From the NCBI RefSeq assembly GCF_001921205.1, contig NZ_MSIE01000007.1, forward strand, positions 179,026 through 243,025: a stretch of 64,000 nt of DNA, written 5' to 3'. This DNA comes from Actinophytocola xanthii (GTDB taxonomy: Bacteria; Actinomycetota; Actinomycetes; Mycobacteriales; Pseudonocardiaceae). Positions 7,523-15,569 of this stretch are shown piece by piece (positions within the stretch are counted from its first letter, which is position 1; the number at the start of each line of letters is the position of its first letter). Position numbers and translations under genes: made by a program. The notes under the pieces were generated by a model. The model did no database searches and had not been told where the DNA came from. It worked only from the letters and a program-made list of their open reading frames with translations.

Positions 7523-8782
7523 GTGACTTCGTCGTCGGCCGGGATCGCGGGGAGGAGAGCCCGGCGCTCGGCGCCGCTCGGGGCGCGGTTCGCCCGGCTC
7601 TGGCTTGGCACGACGGCGTCGGGCCTGGCGACGTGGGCGCTGCCGTTCGTGCTGGGGCTGGGGGTGCTGACCCGCGAGCTGAGCGCGGCCGGCCTCGGCG
7701 TGGTGCTCGCCGCGCGCACGGCGGGGTTCCTGCTGGCCGTTCCGGTCAGCGGGGTGCTCGCCGACCGCCGCTCACGCCGCCAGGTGGTGTTGTGGGCGGG
7801 GCTGGCCGCCGCGGTCGGCTCGCCCGTGCTGGCGCTGGGGCTCGGACGCTCGGTCGCGTTGATGGCGGCCGCGGCGGTGGTGGTCGGTGCGGGGCAGGGT
7901 GCGTGCCGACCCGCGTTCCAGGCACTCGTCGCCGAGATCGTCGAGCCGGAGCGCAGGCAGGCGGCCAACGCGGCGATCGCGTTGTCGGTCCGGGTCGTCA
8001 CGCTCACCGCCCCGGCACTGACGGCCCTGTTGGCCGCCGTGCTCAGCACCACCGCGCTGCTGGTCGGGACCGGCCTGGTCTGGCTGTGCGCCGCGCTCGT
8101 GCCGCCGGCCGGGCGACACGGGGTGGACACCGCCGCCCCGCGGGCCTCGTTCACGCGCGAGTTCGGCGAGGGCGTGCGGGAGGCGAGGCGCCACCCCTGG
8201 TTCCTCGCCGGCCTGGGCGCGCTCACCACGGTGATCGCCACCGGGTACTCCGCATCCAGCGTGGTCCTGCCGCTGGTCAGCCGGGACCGCTACGGCACCG
8301 AGGCGGTACTCGCAGCGGCGTTGACCGCGTACACGGTGGGCGGTCTGCTCGGGGCGCTCGTCCTCACCCGGTGGCGGCCCCGCGTCCAGGGCTGGACCGC
8401 CCTGGGGGCCCTTGCCTGCCACGGCTTCGTACCGCTCGCGCTGCTGCTGCCCGTGCACTGGACGGTGGTCGTGGCCGCCTACGTCGTCGCCGGGCTGGGG
8501 ATCGAGCTGTTCAACGTGCCCTGGTTCACCGCGACCCAGCGCGAGGTCGCGCCGGACAAGCTCGCTCGAGTGTCCTCGTTGGACTTCTTGCTCTCCTACG
8601 GGCTCGCACCGGTGGGACTGGCGCTCATCGTGCCGGCCATCGACGCGTTCGGGGAGTACGCCGTGCTCGGCACCTGCGCGGTCGTGTGCTTCCTCGCTCC
8701 GGTCGCCGCGATGGCGGTCCCCACGACCCGCGGCTTCACCAGGCCGACGACCTCCGTTCCTTTCCCAGGGAGGAAGAGATGA
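7523..8782 (+). CDS. MFS transporter, EntS-like metallophore exporter
   Basis: 419-residue integral membrane protein with about 12 hydrophobic segments and the MFS loop signature VLADRRSRRQVV between TM2 and TM3. The GTG 7523 start has a strong GAGGAGG ribosome binding site at 7509-7515. Related EntS-type MFS proteins export catecholate and carboxylate siderophores. The stop codon overlaps the start of the binding-protein gene (ATGA, 8779-8782), so export and import genes are co-translated. The divergent neighbours are the inferred biosynthetic genes. Export of the product is an inference from context. Confidence 0.85.
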   Translation: MTSSSAGIAGRRARRSAPLGARFARLWLGTTASGLATWALPFVLGLGVLTRELSAAGLGVVLAARTAGFLLAVPVSGVLADRRSRRQVVLWAGLAAAVGSPVLALGLGRSVALMAAAAVVVGAGQGACRPAFQALVAEIVEPERRQAANAAIALSVRVVTLTAPALTALLAAVLSTTALLVGTGLVWLCAALVPPAGRHGVDTAAPRASFTREFGEGVREARRHPWFLAGLGALTTVIATGYSASSVVLPLVSRDRYGTEAVLAAALTAYTVGGLLGALVLTRWRPRVQGWTALGALACHGFVPLALLLPVHWTVVVAAYVVAGLGIELFNVPWFTATQREVAPDKLARVSSLDFLLSYGLAPVGLALIVPAIDAFGEYAVLGTCAVVCFLAPVAAMAVPTTRGFTRPTTSVPFPGRKR

Positions 8783-9810
8783 CACGATGTGGCAGAAGCG
8801 GCTGGACGGCCGCACTCGGTTCGGTGCTCACCGCCGCCGCCGTCGGGCTGTCCGGCTGTGCCGACCCCCCAGCCGACCCCGCGGCCGATCCCGCGCGCTC
8901 AGCGCCGGCGAGCACCGTGCGGAGCTGCGGTCAGGAGCTGTCGTTCACCGAACCGCCCGAGCGCGTGGTGACGCTGGACCAGTCCTCGACCGAGACCCTG
9001 CTCGAGCTGGGCCTGGCCGACCGCATGGTGGGCACGGCCAACCTGAAGACCGAGGTCGCGGCCGAGTACCGGGAGGACTACGCCAGGGTGCCGGTGCTGA
9101 GCCCGAAGCTCCTCACCGCCGAGCAGTTACGTGCGGCGACGCCCGACCTCGTCGTCGCCTCGTTCCCGGCGCAGTTCACCGCCGACCGGGTCGGGTCGCG
9201 GCAGGAGCTGGCCGAGCTGGGGCTGCCGTCGTTCGTCAGCGCGGTGGCCTGCCCGGCCGACAACGAGCCCGGCATGTCCCCGTTCGACCTGCTGTTCTCC
9301 GACTACGAGGCGCTCGGCCGGATCTTCGGGATCGAGGACCGCGCCGCGGCGCTCGCCGACGAGCAGCGCGCCGCCCTGGCCGACGCGGAGAAGGTCGGGC
9401 GGGCGGTGGCCGGCGAACCGAGCGTGCTGTGGCTGTACTCCACGTTCAACGGGACGCCCTACGTCGCCGGCGGCACCGCACTGCCGACCGAGATGAGCGC
9501 GGCACTGGGAGCGCGCAACGCCTTCGACGACGTGTCCGAGGACTGGCCGGAGGTGTCCTGGGAACGGATCGCGGAGCGTGACCCCGAGGTGATCGTGGTC
9601 GGCGACCTGTCCGAACGCGGCTCGCCCGGGGACAGCGCCGAGGAGAAGATCCGCCTGATGCGCGAGCACCCGGTGATGTCGCAGCTCGACGCCGTGCGGG
9701 AGAACCGGATCATCGAGGTGCCGGGCATCGAGATGGATCCCTCGGTTCGCTCGGTCCACGCGCTCGAGCTGTTCGCGGCGGGCCTGCGGGATCTCGGCTA
9801 TGCCGGCTGA
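8779..9810 (+). CDS. Metallophore ABC transporter substrate-binding lipoprotein (FecB/FhuD type)
   Basis: 343 residues, ATG 8779 with a GGGAGG ribosome binding site inside the upstream gene. A signal peptide ends in GLSGC (lipidated Cys27). The mature protein begins with a TroA/FecB-like entry (FTEPPERVVTLDQSSTETLLELG) and shows repeated family patterns such as RAATPDLVVASF and VSWERIAERDPEVIVV. Such proteins capture metal-chelator complexes outside the membrane. The closest functional class is ferric siderophore binding, but the Fur/Zur box leaves the metal open. It overlaps the permease gene by 11 bp. Confidence 0.87.
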   Translation: MTRCGRSGWTAALGSVLTAAAVGLSGCADPPADPAADPARSAPASTVRSCGQELSFTEPPERVVTLDQSSTETLLELGLADRMVGTANLKTEVAAEYREDYARVPVLSPKLLTAEQLRAATPDLVVASFPAQFTADRVGSRQELAELGLPSFVSAVACPADNEPGMSPFDLLFSDYEALGRIFGIEDRAAALADEQRAALADAEKVGRAVAGEPSVLWLYSTFNGTPYVAGGTALPTEMSAALGARNAFDDVSEDWPEVSWERIAERDPEVIVVGDLSERGSPGDSAEEKIRLMREHPVMSQLDAVRENRIIEVPGIEMDPSVRSVHALELFAAGLRDLGYAG

Positions 9811-10882
9811 GCTGCCCCTCGCCCTGCGTCCGGACGCGGAGGTGCGGGTGCCGGCGGCGCCCGTCCGGCAGGCCGGGCGGCGGTCCGGGCCGCTGTTCGC
9901 GGCGGGCGTGGTGGCCCTGCTGGTGTCGCTCGCCGCGTGCATGGTGGTGGGCAGCGGCGACATCGGCTTCGGCGAGCTGGGCCGGGTGCTCGGCGGACAC
10001 CTCGGGCTCGACGTCGAGCCGTTGCCCCGACTGCTGGACTCGCTGGTGTGGGACCTGCGGGTGCCCCGCGTCCTGATGGCCGCCGTGGTGGGCGCGGCGC
10101 TCGCCGGCTGCGGCGCCGTGCTCCAGGCCGTGACCCGCAACGCGCTCGCCGAGCCCTACCTGCTCGGGGTCTCCCACGGCGCCTCGACCGGCGCGGTGCT
10201 GGTCGTCGTGCTGGGGGTGGGCGGCGGGGTGGTCAGCGTGTCCGGCGGCGCCCTGGTCGGCGCGCTCTGCTCGTTCGCGCTGCTGCTCGCGCTGCTGGGC
10301 CGGCGCGGCCTCGGGTCGGTGCGGGTCGTGCTCACCGGCATCGTGATCGGGCTGCTGTTCGAGGCGGTCACCTACCTGGTGCTGATGGCCTCCAGCGACG
10401 CGGACACCACCCGGGCGGTCACGCACTGGCTGCTGGGGTCGATGGCACCGTCGCGGTGGGACTCGCTGACCGTCACCACCGTCGTGGCGGCGGCCGGGCT
10501 GCTCGTGCTGTGGCTGCACGCGACGGCACTCGACGGGTTCGCGTTCGGCACCGACACCGCGGCCTCCCTCGGCGTCGACGTCCGCCGGACACGGATCGTG
10601 CTGCTCGTGGCGACGGCCGTGCTGACCTCGGTCGTCGTGGCGTCGGTCGGCGCCATCGCGTTCGTCGGCCTGCTCGTCCCGCACGGGGTGCGGTTCCTCG
10701 TCGGCCCGTCGCACCGGGTGCTGTTACCGCTGTCGGCACTCGCCGGTGCCGTCTTCCTCGTGTGGGCCGACGCGCTGTCCCGGGTCGCGTTCGCGCCGAG
10801 GGACGTGCCGGTGGGCGTGTTCACCGCGCTCGTCGGGGTGCCGTTGTTCCTCCTGGTGCTGCGCAGGCGAGGTGAGCTGTGA
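9800..10882 (+). CDS. FecCD-family metallophore ABC transporter permease
   Basis: 360 residues with a cytoplasmic N-terminus and about nine to ten membrane segments. Family hallmarks are RVPRVLMAAVVGAALAGCG followed by LQAVTRNALAEPYLLGVS, and the late GAIAFVGLLVPHGVRFLVG loop that contacts the ATPase. A single permease gene implies a homodimeric channel of the BtuC/FhuB type. It overlaps the binding-protein gene by 11 bp at its start and the ATPase gene by GTGA at its end. Confidence 0.92.
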   Translation: MPAELPLALRPDAEVRVPAAPVRQAGRRSGPLFAAGVVALLVSLAACMVVGSGDIGFGELGRVLGGHLGLDVEPLPRLLDSLVWDLRVPRVLMAAVVGAALAGCGAVLQAVTRNALAEPYLLGVSHGASTGAVLVVVLGVGGGVVSVSGGALVGALCSFALLLALLGRRGLGSVRVVLTGIVIGLLFEAVTYLVLMASSDADTTRAVTHWLLGSMAPSRWDSLTVTTVVAAAGLLVLWLHATALDGFAFGTDTAASLGVDVRRTRIVLLVATAVLTSVVVASVGAIAFVGLLVPHGVRFLVGPSHRVLLPLSALAGAVFLVWADALSRVAFAPRDVPVGVFTALVGVPLFLLVLRRRGEL

Positions 10883-11655
10883 GGATCTCGGCCAGGAACC
10901 TGACCTGGACCGCGGGCGGCACCACCGTCGTCAGGAACGTCACGATGGCGGTTGAGTCCGGCGAGACGGTGGGCCTCATCGGCCCCAACGGTGCCGGCAA
11001 GTCCTCACTGCTGCGCTGCCTGGCCGGCCTGCGCACCCCGACCGCGGGCACCGTCCACCACGACGGCGAGGACATCGCCGCCCACGACCCCCGGCACGTC
11101 GCACGGCGGCTGGCCTTCGTCGAGCAGACCGGCGAGAGCGACACCGACCCGCGGGTGGCCGACGTCGTCGCACTCGGCCGGACGCCGTTCCGCGACCGGT
11201 GGCGCGGCCTGTCCCCCGCCGACCACGCCGTCGTCGACGCCGCACTCGACCACCTCGGCCTCGCCGGACTCCGCCACCGCCACTGGTCCACCCTGTCCGG
11301 CGGCGAGCGGCAACGGACCCACCTCGCCCGTGCTCTCGCCCAACGCCCGACCGCGATCCTGCTCGACGAACCGACCAACCACCTCGACATCCGCCACCAG
11401 CTCGAGCTGCTGGAGCTGCTGTCCCACACGAGCCAGACGGTGCTGGTCGCCCTGCACGACCTCGCCCTCGCCGCCCGCTACTGCGACCGGCTCCTCCTGC
11501 TCCACCGCGGCGAGCTGGTCGCCCACGGCACCCCGACCGAGGTACTCACCCCGGCACTCCTCCGTCAGGTGTACGAAGTGGACGTCCACATAGGTCAGGA
11601 CGACCTCGGGTACCCGGTCCTCGCCTACCGCGCTCCGGTGAGCCAGGCCCGGTAA
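10879..11655 (+). CDS. Metallophore ABC transporter ATP-binding protein (FecE/FhuC type)
   Basis: 258 residues from GTG 10879. Walker A is GPNGAGKSS, the signature LSGGERQRTHLARAL, Walker B AILLDEPTNHLD, followed by the FecE-typical HQLELLELL and switch His in LVALHDLALA. It completes a single-operon importer (binding protein, permease, ATPase). A perfect hairpin starts on the base after the stop codon, marking the end of the transcript. Confidence 0.94.
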   Translation: MRISARNLTWTAGGTTVVRNVTMAVESGETVGLIGPNGAGKSSLLRCLAGLRTPTAGTVHHDGEDIAAHDPRHVARRLAFVEQTGESDTDPRVADVVALGRTPFRDRWRGLSPADHAVVDAALDHLGLAGLRHRHWSTLSGGERQRTHLARALAQRPTAILLDEPTNHLDIRHQLELLELLSHTSQTVLVALHDLALAARYCDRLLLLHRGELVAHGTPTEVLTPALLRQVYEVDVHIGQDDLGYPVLAYRAPVSQAR

Positions 11656-11672
11656 CGAGGGCGGAGCCCTCG
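11656..11672. terminator. Hairpin terminator between convergent genes
   Basis: CGAGGGC, three-base loop, GCCCTCG: a perfect 7-bp GC stem directly after the ATPase stop and 10 bp before the stop of the opposing DUF2004 gene. There is no T-tract, as is usual in actinomycetes, so it would serve both directions. Confidence 0.6.
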
Positions 11673-11682
11673 GGACGCCGCC

Positions 11683-12174
11683 TCAGCTCTCGGTGTACAG
11701 CCCGGTGACCTCGTTCCCGTCGAACTTCACGGCGAGGACGTACTGGGTGGCCTCCGGGTCGATCGAGTAGTCGAGCACCGCCTCGTAGCCGGTCCCGTCG
11801 TCCACCCGGTGGATCCCGACGCGGACCAGGCTCAACCGGGCGACGAACTCCTCGGTGTCCGGCGTGGTGCCGCCGAACACCTCGTCGACGACGCTCGCTT
11901 CCTCCAGGTGGTGCTCGACGTACTCGGCCACCTCGGACACCTCGCTGTCGAGGTCGGCGCGGATCGCCGCCCGCGCCGTGCGCGCGAGCTCGGGCAGGTT
12001 GGTGACGTAGGGGGCGACCCGGTCGAGCAAGCCCTCGTCGACGGCGGAACCCTCGAACAGCAGGGACACCCCGACCGTCCGACCGTCGAGCTCGACCTCC
12101 GACTCCCACCAGTTCTCGTCGTTCTCGGGGTCGAACTCGACCTCGCCGAACACCTCGTGCACCACGGTCCGCAC
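11683..12174 (-). CDS. DUF2004 domain-containing protein
   Basis: 163 residues if started at GTG 12174, which has GGAAGGTGG upstream; an ATG at 12201 would add nine residues without a good ribosome binding site. The acidic sequence opens with FGEVEFDPENDENWWESEVELDGRTVGVSLLF and closes with the DUF2004 pattern LDYSIDPEATQYVLAVKF...GLYTES. The family is small, cytoplasmic and of unknown function, and is sometimes found near toxin-immunity loci; no toxin partner is seen here. It is followed downstream by the Fec-type operon in convergent orientation. Confidence 0.72.
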   Translation of the reverse strand: MRTVVHEVFGEVEFDPENDENWWESEVELDGRTVGVSLLFEGSAVDEGLLDRVAPYVTNLPELARTARAAIRADLDSEVSEVAEYVEHHLEEASVVDEVFGGTTPDTEEFVARLSLVRVGIHRVDDGTGYEAVLDYSIDPEATQYVLAVKFDGNEVTGLYTES

Positions 12175-12231
12175 AGCTATCCACCTTCCGCCGGGTTCCA
12201 AGAACAGCGTGCAGGCTAGCGATCGGCGGGC

Positions 12232-13146
12232 TCAGCGCGTCATCGCGGTGATCCTGGCGCACAGCCGCCGCGTCGCGGCGATCTTCTCTCGGTGCAGGTC
12301 CTGGTCGCCGATCTCCTCGACGGCGACCGACACCAGCAGTACCTCGGTGTCGAGCTGGTAGAGGTCCAGCAGGACCTCCTCGAGCTCGTCCACCGGGTGC
12401 GGCCTGCCGTAGCCCTCGAGGAACGCGTCGTCGAGCAGGCCGTAGGAGCGGATGCGCGCCAGCTCCAGCAGGGGGTCGCCGACCAGGCAGTTGGCCAGGT
12501 CCAGCACCGCGACGACGCGGCCGGAGCGCACGCACAGGTTCGGCGGGCGCAGGTCCATGTGCAGCAGCCTGGTGGCGGCGTGCTCCCGCCCGACGAGCAG
12601 CGCGCCGAGGCGGTCGACGAAGTCGGCAGGCACCGGCAGCTCGGTGTACTTGGCCGCCGACGCCATCCGCTGGCCGAGCCGGGTGGTGAAGAACTCCGTC
12701 CAGGACCGCTTCGGCGCCAGCAGGCCGGTGTCGGGTTCGATCTCGTGGATGGTCCTGGTCAACCCGCCCAGCTCGGCGAGCACCGGCGCGACCGGGAAGT
12801 TGTCCTCCGACTCGACGAACTCGGCCAGGCTCCAGGACACCCGGTCCGCCGAGTCGGTCCTGCGCGTCCGCAGCACCCGCGGCACCGGTACCTCCGCCCG
12901 GGCCAGGAGCTCGGCGGCGACCGCCTCCTTGAGCAGCACCTCGCCGAAGTCGACGACCCCCTCGTAGGACGTCGGCACGAGCTCCACCCGAGGAGAGCGA
13001 ACCACGCCCAGCAGCTGGTCGCCGTCGTGCAGGAGGTCGGCCCAGAAGTCCACACCGGAGCGCCAGGAGGAGACCCGCGCACGGGGCAGCCCGAGCACGG
13101 CCCGCACGTCCGCCTGGAGAGCCTCGACGCGGTCGTCCTGAGGCAT
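12232..13146 (-). CDS. Aminoglycoside phosphotransferase (APH)-fold family protein
   Basis: About 304 residues from ATG 13146; a GTG at 13161 is an alternative. Kinase-fold motifs are present: the Brenner-type catalytic loop LLHMDLRPPNLCV (HxDxxxxN) and the metal-binding Asp in VVAVLDLANCLVGDP. Proteins of this family phosphorylate antibiotics, choline or other small molecules; the substrate here cannot be told. It runs in the same direction as the downstream DUF2004 gene with a gap of 57 bp, but no functional link is evident. Confidence 0.78.
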   Translation of the reverse strand: MPQDDRVEALQADVRAVLGLPRARVSSWRSGVDFWADLLHDGDQLLGVVRSPRVELVPTSYEGVVDFGEVLLKEAVAAELLARAEVPVPRVLRTRRTDSADRVSWSLAEFVESEDNFPVAPVLAELGGLTRTIHEIEPDTGLLAPKRSWTEFFTTRLGQRMASAAKYTELPVPADFVDRLGALLVGREHAATRLLHMDLRPPNLCVRSGRVVAVLDLANCLVGDPLLELARIRSYGLLDDAFLEGYGRPHPVDELEEVLLDLYQLDTEVLLVSVAVEEIGDQDLHREKIAATRRLCARITAMTR

Positions 13147-13204
13147 AGACCACCCGCCCACTCCCGTGTTCCTCGGTTCGGTCCCGTGCCATCCGGGGGT
13201 TCCG

Positions 13205-13228
13205 GCTCAGCACGGTCCCCAGCTGAGC
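13205..13228 (-). terminator. Possible hairpin terminator after the HTH regulator
   Basis: GCTCAGC (13205-13211) pairs with GCTGAGC (13222-13228) around a 10-base loop, 13 bp beyond the regulator's stop codon. The stem is short, so confidence is low. Confidence 0.3.
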
Positions 13229-13240
13229 GACGCCGACCGG

Positions 13241-13768
13241 TCAGTCGAGCGCGGGCATGGCGACCAGGCTGACCATGCGCCGGGTGCGGCCCGCACCTGG
13301 TTCGCCACCCAGCCGGGCGGTGACGGCCGCCCGCAGCTCGGCGAGCAGCTCGGCCAACTCCGCGTCGGTCAGCCACAGCGCAGCCTGCTGGTAGGTCACA
13401 CCGTCCGCGCCCGGGTCGGTCGGCTTCCCGGCGAGGTACCGGTCGAAGTCGGAGAGCAGTCCCCCGGTGAACGCGGTGAACGCCCGCCGGTGGTCGTCCG
13501 GGCTCATCGCGGCGCGGTCGGCAGCGCCGAGGGCGGGTCTGTCCCGGTGCACCCGGTAGGTGCGTTCGACCGCCCCCCGCACGCGCTTCTCCTCGAGCAC
13601 CTCGAGCAACCCGGCGTCGGCCAGCGTCGCGACGTGCCGGTACATGGTCGCCGGGGCGATGTCGGGCAGCCGCTCGAGGAGCTGGGCGGTCGTGGCGGGG
13701 CGGCCGTCGAGAAGCGCCCGCATGATGCGCAGCCGGACGGGGTGCAGGAGCAGGTCGAGGGTGGCCAT
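13241..13768 (-). CDS. ArsR-like winged helix-turn-helix regulator
   Basis: 175 residues from ATG 13768; two ATG codons slightly upstream (near 13780) would add four or five residues. The N-terminus is a compact winged helix (LLLHPVRLRIMRALLDG, then TTAQLLERLPDIAPATMYRHV), matching HTH_20/ArsR-type regulators that often sit beside hydrolase or transporter genes. The C-terminal half is helical and probably mediates dimerisation or ligand binding. It diverges from the alpha/beta hydrolase gene, with a perfect inverted repeat in the 58-bp gap, so self-regulation and control of the hydrolase are likely. Confidence 0.75.
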   Translation of the reverse strand: MATLDLLLHPVRLRIMRALLDGRPATTAQLLERLPDIAPATMYRHVATLADAGLLEVLEEKRVRGAVERTYRVHRDRPALGAADRAAMSPDDHRRAFTAFTGGLLSDFDRYLAGKPTDPGADGVTYQQAALWLTDAELAELLAELRAAVTARLGGEPGAGRTRRMVSLVAMPALD

Positions 13769-13789
13769 GGGACACATCATTCCAAGCAC

Positions 13790-13803
13790 TGATACCTTTA
13801 TCA
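13790..13803. promoter_or_regulatory. Inverted-repeat operator between the HTH regulator and the hydrolase
   Basis: TGATA, CCTT, TATCA: a perfect 5-bp inverted repeat in an AT-rich 40-bp island within otherwise GC-rich DNA. It is centred 29 bp from the regulator start and 31 bp from the hydrolase start, suitable for dual control. Confidence 0.5.
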
Positions 13804-13826
13804 AAATTGAGAATAATGGAGGCGTC

Positions 13827-14747
13827 ATGATGGATCTGCACTCTCGGGACGCGCTGGAGACCGACGTGACGGTCGCGGCGGACGACGGTCTCGCCCTGGC
13901 CGGCACCCTCACCCTGCCCGCCGGCCCCGGCCCCCACCCCGCGGTGCTGTGCCTGCCCGGCTCGGGGCGTGTCGACCGCGACTCCAACGCCGGCCGGGTC
14001 CGCATGAACCTCGGTGCCCCACTGGCCGCCGCACTCGCCCGGCACGGCATCGCCTCTCTGCGCTACGACCGCCGCGGCGTCGGCGCCTCCCCGGGCGACT
14101 GGCACTCGGTCGGCTTCCACGACAACCGGACCGACGCCGCCGCGGCACTGCGTGCCCTGCGAGCCCGCCCGGAGATCCGCGCGAACGCCGTCGGCGTGCT
14201 GGGACACAGCGAAGGCGCGCTGCACGCGATCGCGCTCGGCGCCGACGCCGCGGCCGTGGTCCTGCTCGCCGCCTACGCCCGCCCCGGCGAGCAGGCGGTC
14301 CGCTGGCAGGGTGCGCGTCTCGCCGCCACCCTGCCTCGTCCGCTTCGCCCGCTGCTGCCCGTCCTGCGCCGCCTCGCCACCCGCCAGCTCGCCCGGGTGG
14401 CCGCCACCACGACCGACTCCGCGCGCGTCTGCGGTGTCCGGGTCAACGCGCGGTGGTGGCGCGAACTGCTCGTGCACGACCCCCGGCCGGAGCTGGCGCG
14501 CATCACCGCCCCCGTGCTCGCCGTCACCGGCGCCAACGACGTCCAGGTCGACGCGGGCGACCTCGACGTCATCGCCGCCCTGGTCCCCGGCGGAGCGGAC
14601 ATCCGCCGCGTTCCCGGCCTGACCCACGTGCTCCGTCCCGCCGACGGCCCGGCCTCTCCCCTGTCCTACGGCCGCCTCCTGCGCGACCCGGTGGACCCCG
14701 CCCTGCTGACCGATCTGGCCCGGTGGCTCGCGACCCGGCTTCGGTGA
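13827..14747 (+). CDS. Alpha/beta hydrolase
   Basis: 306 residues, ATG 13827 with GGAGG at 13818-13822. The nucleophile elbow is GHSEG (Ser128), a probable acid is in VTGANDVQVD, and the catalytic His in PGLTHVLRP. An oxyanion region PGSGRVDRDSN precedes them. This is the dienelactone hydrolase/prolyl-oligopeptidase-like cytoplasmic type with no signal peptide; an esterase or acylpeptidase role is possible. It is probably controlled by the adjacent HTH regulator and ends 15 bp from the stop of the convergent lyase gene. Confidence 0.85.
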   Translation: MMDLHSRDALETDVTVAADDGLALAGTLTLPAGPGPHPAVLCLPGSGRVDRDSNAGRVRMNLGAPLAAALARHGIASLRYDRRGVGASPGDWHSVGFHDNRTDAAAALRALRARPEIRANAVGVLGHSEGALHAIALGADAAAVVLLAAYARPGEQAVRWQGARLAATLPRPLRPLLPVLRRLATRQLARVAATTTDSARVCGVRVNARWWRELLVHDPRPELARITAPVLAVTGANDVQVDAGDLDVIAALVPGGADIRRVPGLTHVLRPADGPASPLSYGRLLRDPVDPALLTDLARWLATRLR

Positions 14748-14762
14748 CGCCCTCCCCCGACC

Positions 14763-15569
14763 TCAGCGCGCCGCGGTGTCCTCGCGGTAGGTGGGGAGGA
14801 TCGAACGCGGCACGGGGCCCTTGTTGCGCTTCCCCGCGGTGGTCTCCTCCCAGGCGTGGGCGAGGATGCCGACGCTCCGGCTGAGCACGAACAACCCCCG
14901 CGCGAGCGCCGGCGCGAACCCCAGCTCGGCGTAGATCACCGCGGTGGCACCGTCGATGTTCATCGGCACCGGCTTCGCCTTGGCGCCGTTCAGGAACGTC
15001 TCGAGGGCGCGTGCGGCGCGCAGGTGCCGGCCCGCCACCACGCCCTCGGCGACCGCACGGTCCACCAGCGCGAGGAGCGGGTCCCGGCGAGGATCCACCG
15101 GGTGGAACCGGTGGCCGAAGCCGGGGACGTAGCGGTAGCGCCCGGCGACCCGCTCGGCGGCCGCCGCGAGGTCGGTCCCGTCGTCCTCCAGCGCGACGAT
15201 GTCGGTGAGGGCCTCCACGCACTGCTGGCCCGCTCCGCCGTGTGAGTCGCCGAGTGCGTTGACCCCTGAGGCCATCGCGTTGTTGAGGCCGACACCGCAG
15301 GTGGCGGTCATCCGCGCGATGGCGATCGACGGCGCCTGCGGACCGTGGTCGACCGAAGCGACCAGGGCAGCCTCGAGCAGCGACGCCCGCCGCGCCTCGG
15401 GTAGCTCGCCGCGGACCATGAGCCAGATCATCGAGACGAAGTCGACCGACCCGATCAGCTCCTGGACGGGGATCCCGCGCAGCTCCACCACGCCGGGCGC
15501 CATCCGCACGATCCCGGTGGCCCACCAGTCCGCCGCCTCCCTCGCCGCCCCGCTCACCGGCTCGCTCAC
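14763..15569 (-). CDS. Citrate synthase-family protein, citryl-CoA lyase-like
   Basis: 268 residues, much shorter than citrate synthase (about 370-430) and the length of stand-alone citryl-CoA lyase-like proteins. The catalytic triad positions are preserved: His110 in GDSHGGAG, His153 in GFGHRFHP and Asp206 in MNIDGATA. GTG 15569 overlaps the CoA-transferase stop by GTGA. The pairing with a class III CoA-transferase suggests that a hydroxy-acid CoA thioester is formed and then cleaved to acetyl-CoA (or a short acyl-CoA) and a keto acid. The substrate is not identifiable; citryl-CoA or citramalyl-CoA-type compounds are candidates. Confidence 0.82.
   Translation of the reverse strand: MSEPVSGAAREAADWWATGIVRMAPGVVELRGIPVQELIGSVDFVSMIWLMVRGELPEARRASLLEAALVASVDHGPQAPSIAIARMTATCGVGLNNAMASGVNALGDSHGGAGQQCVEALTDIVALEDDGTDLAAAAERVAGRYRYVPGFGHRFHPVDPRRDPLLALVDRAVAEGVVAGRHLRAARALETFLNGAKAKPVPMNIDGATAVIYAELGFAPALARGLFVLSRSVGILAHAWEETTAGKRNKGPVPRSILPTYREDTAAR

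Noticed and set aside
7633..9810. A 725-codon plus-strand frame ahead of the FecB-like protein
   Set aside because: The part before 8779 is a frame-shifted shadow of the MFS gene. The binding protein has its own ATG, ribosome binding site and signal peptide at 8779.
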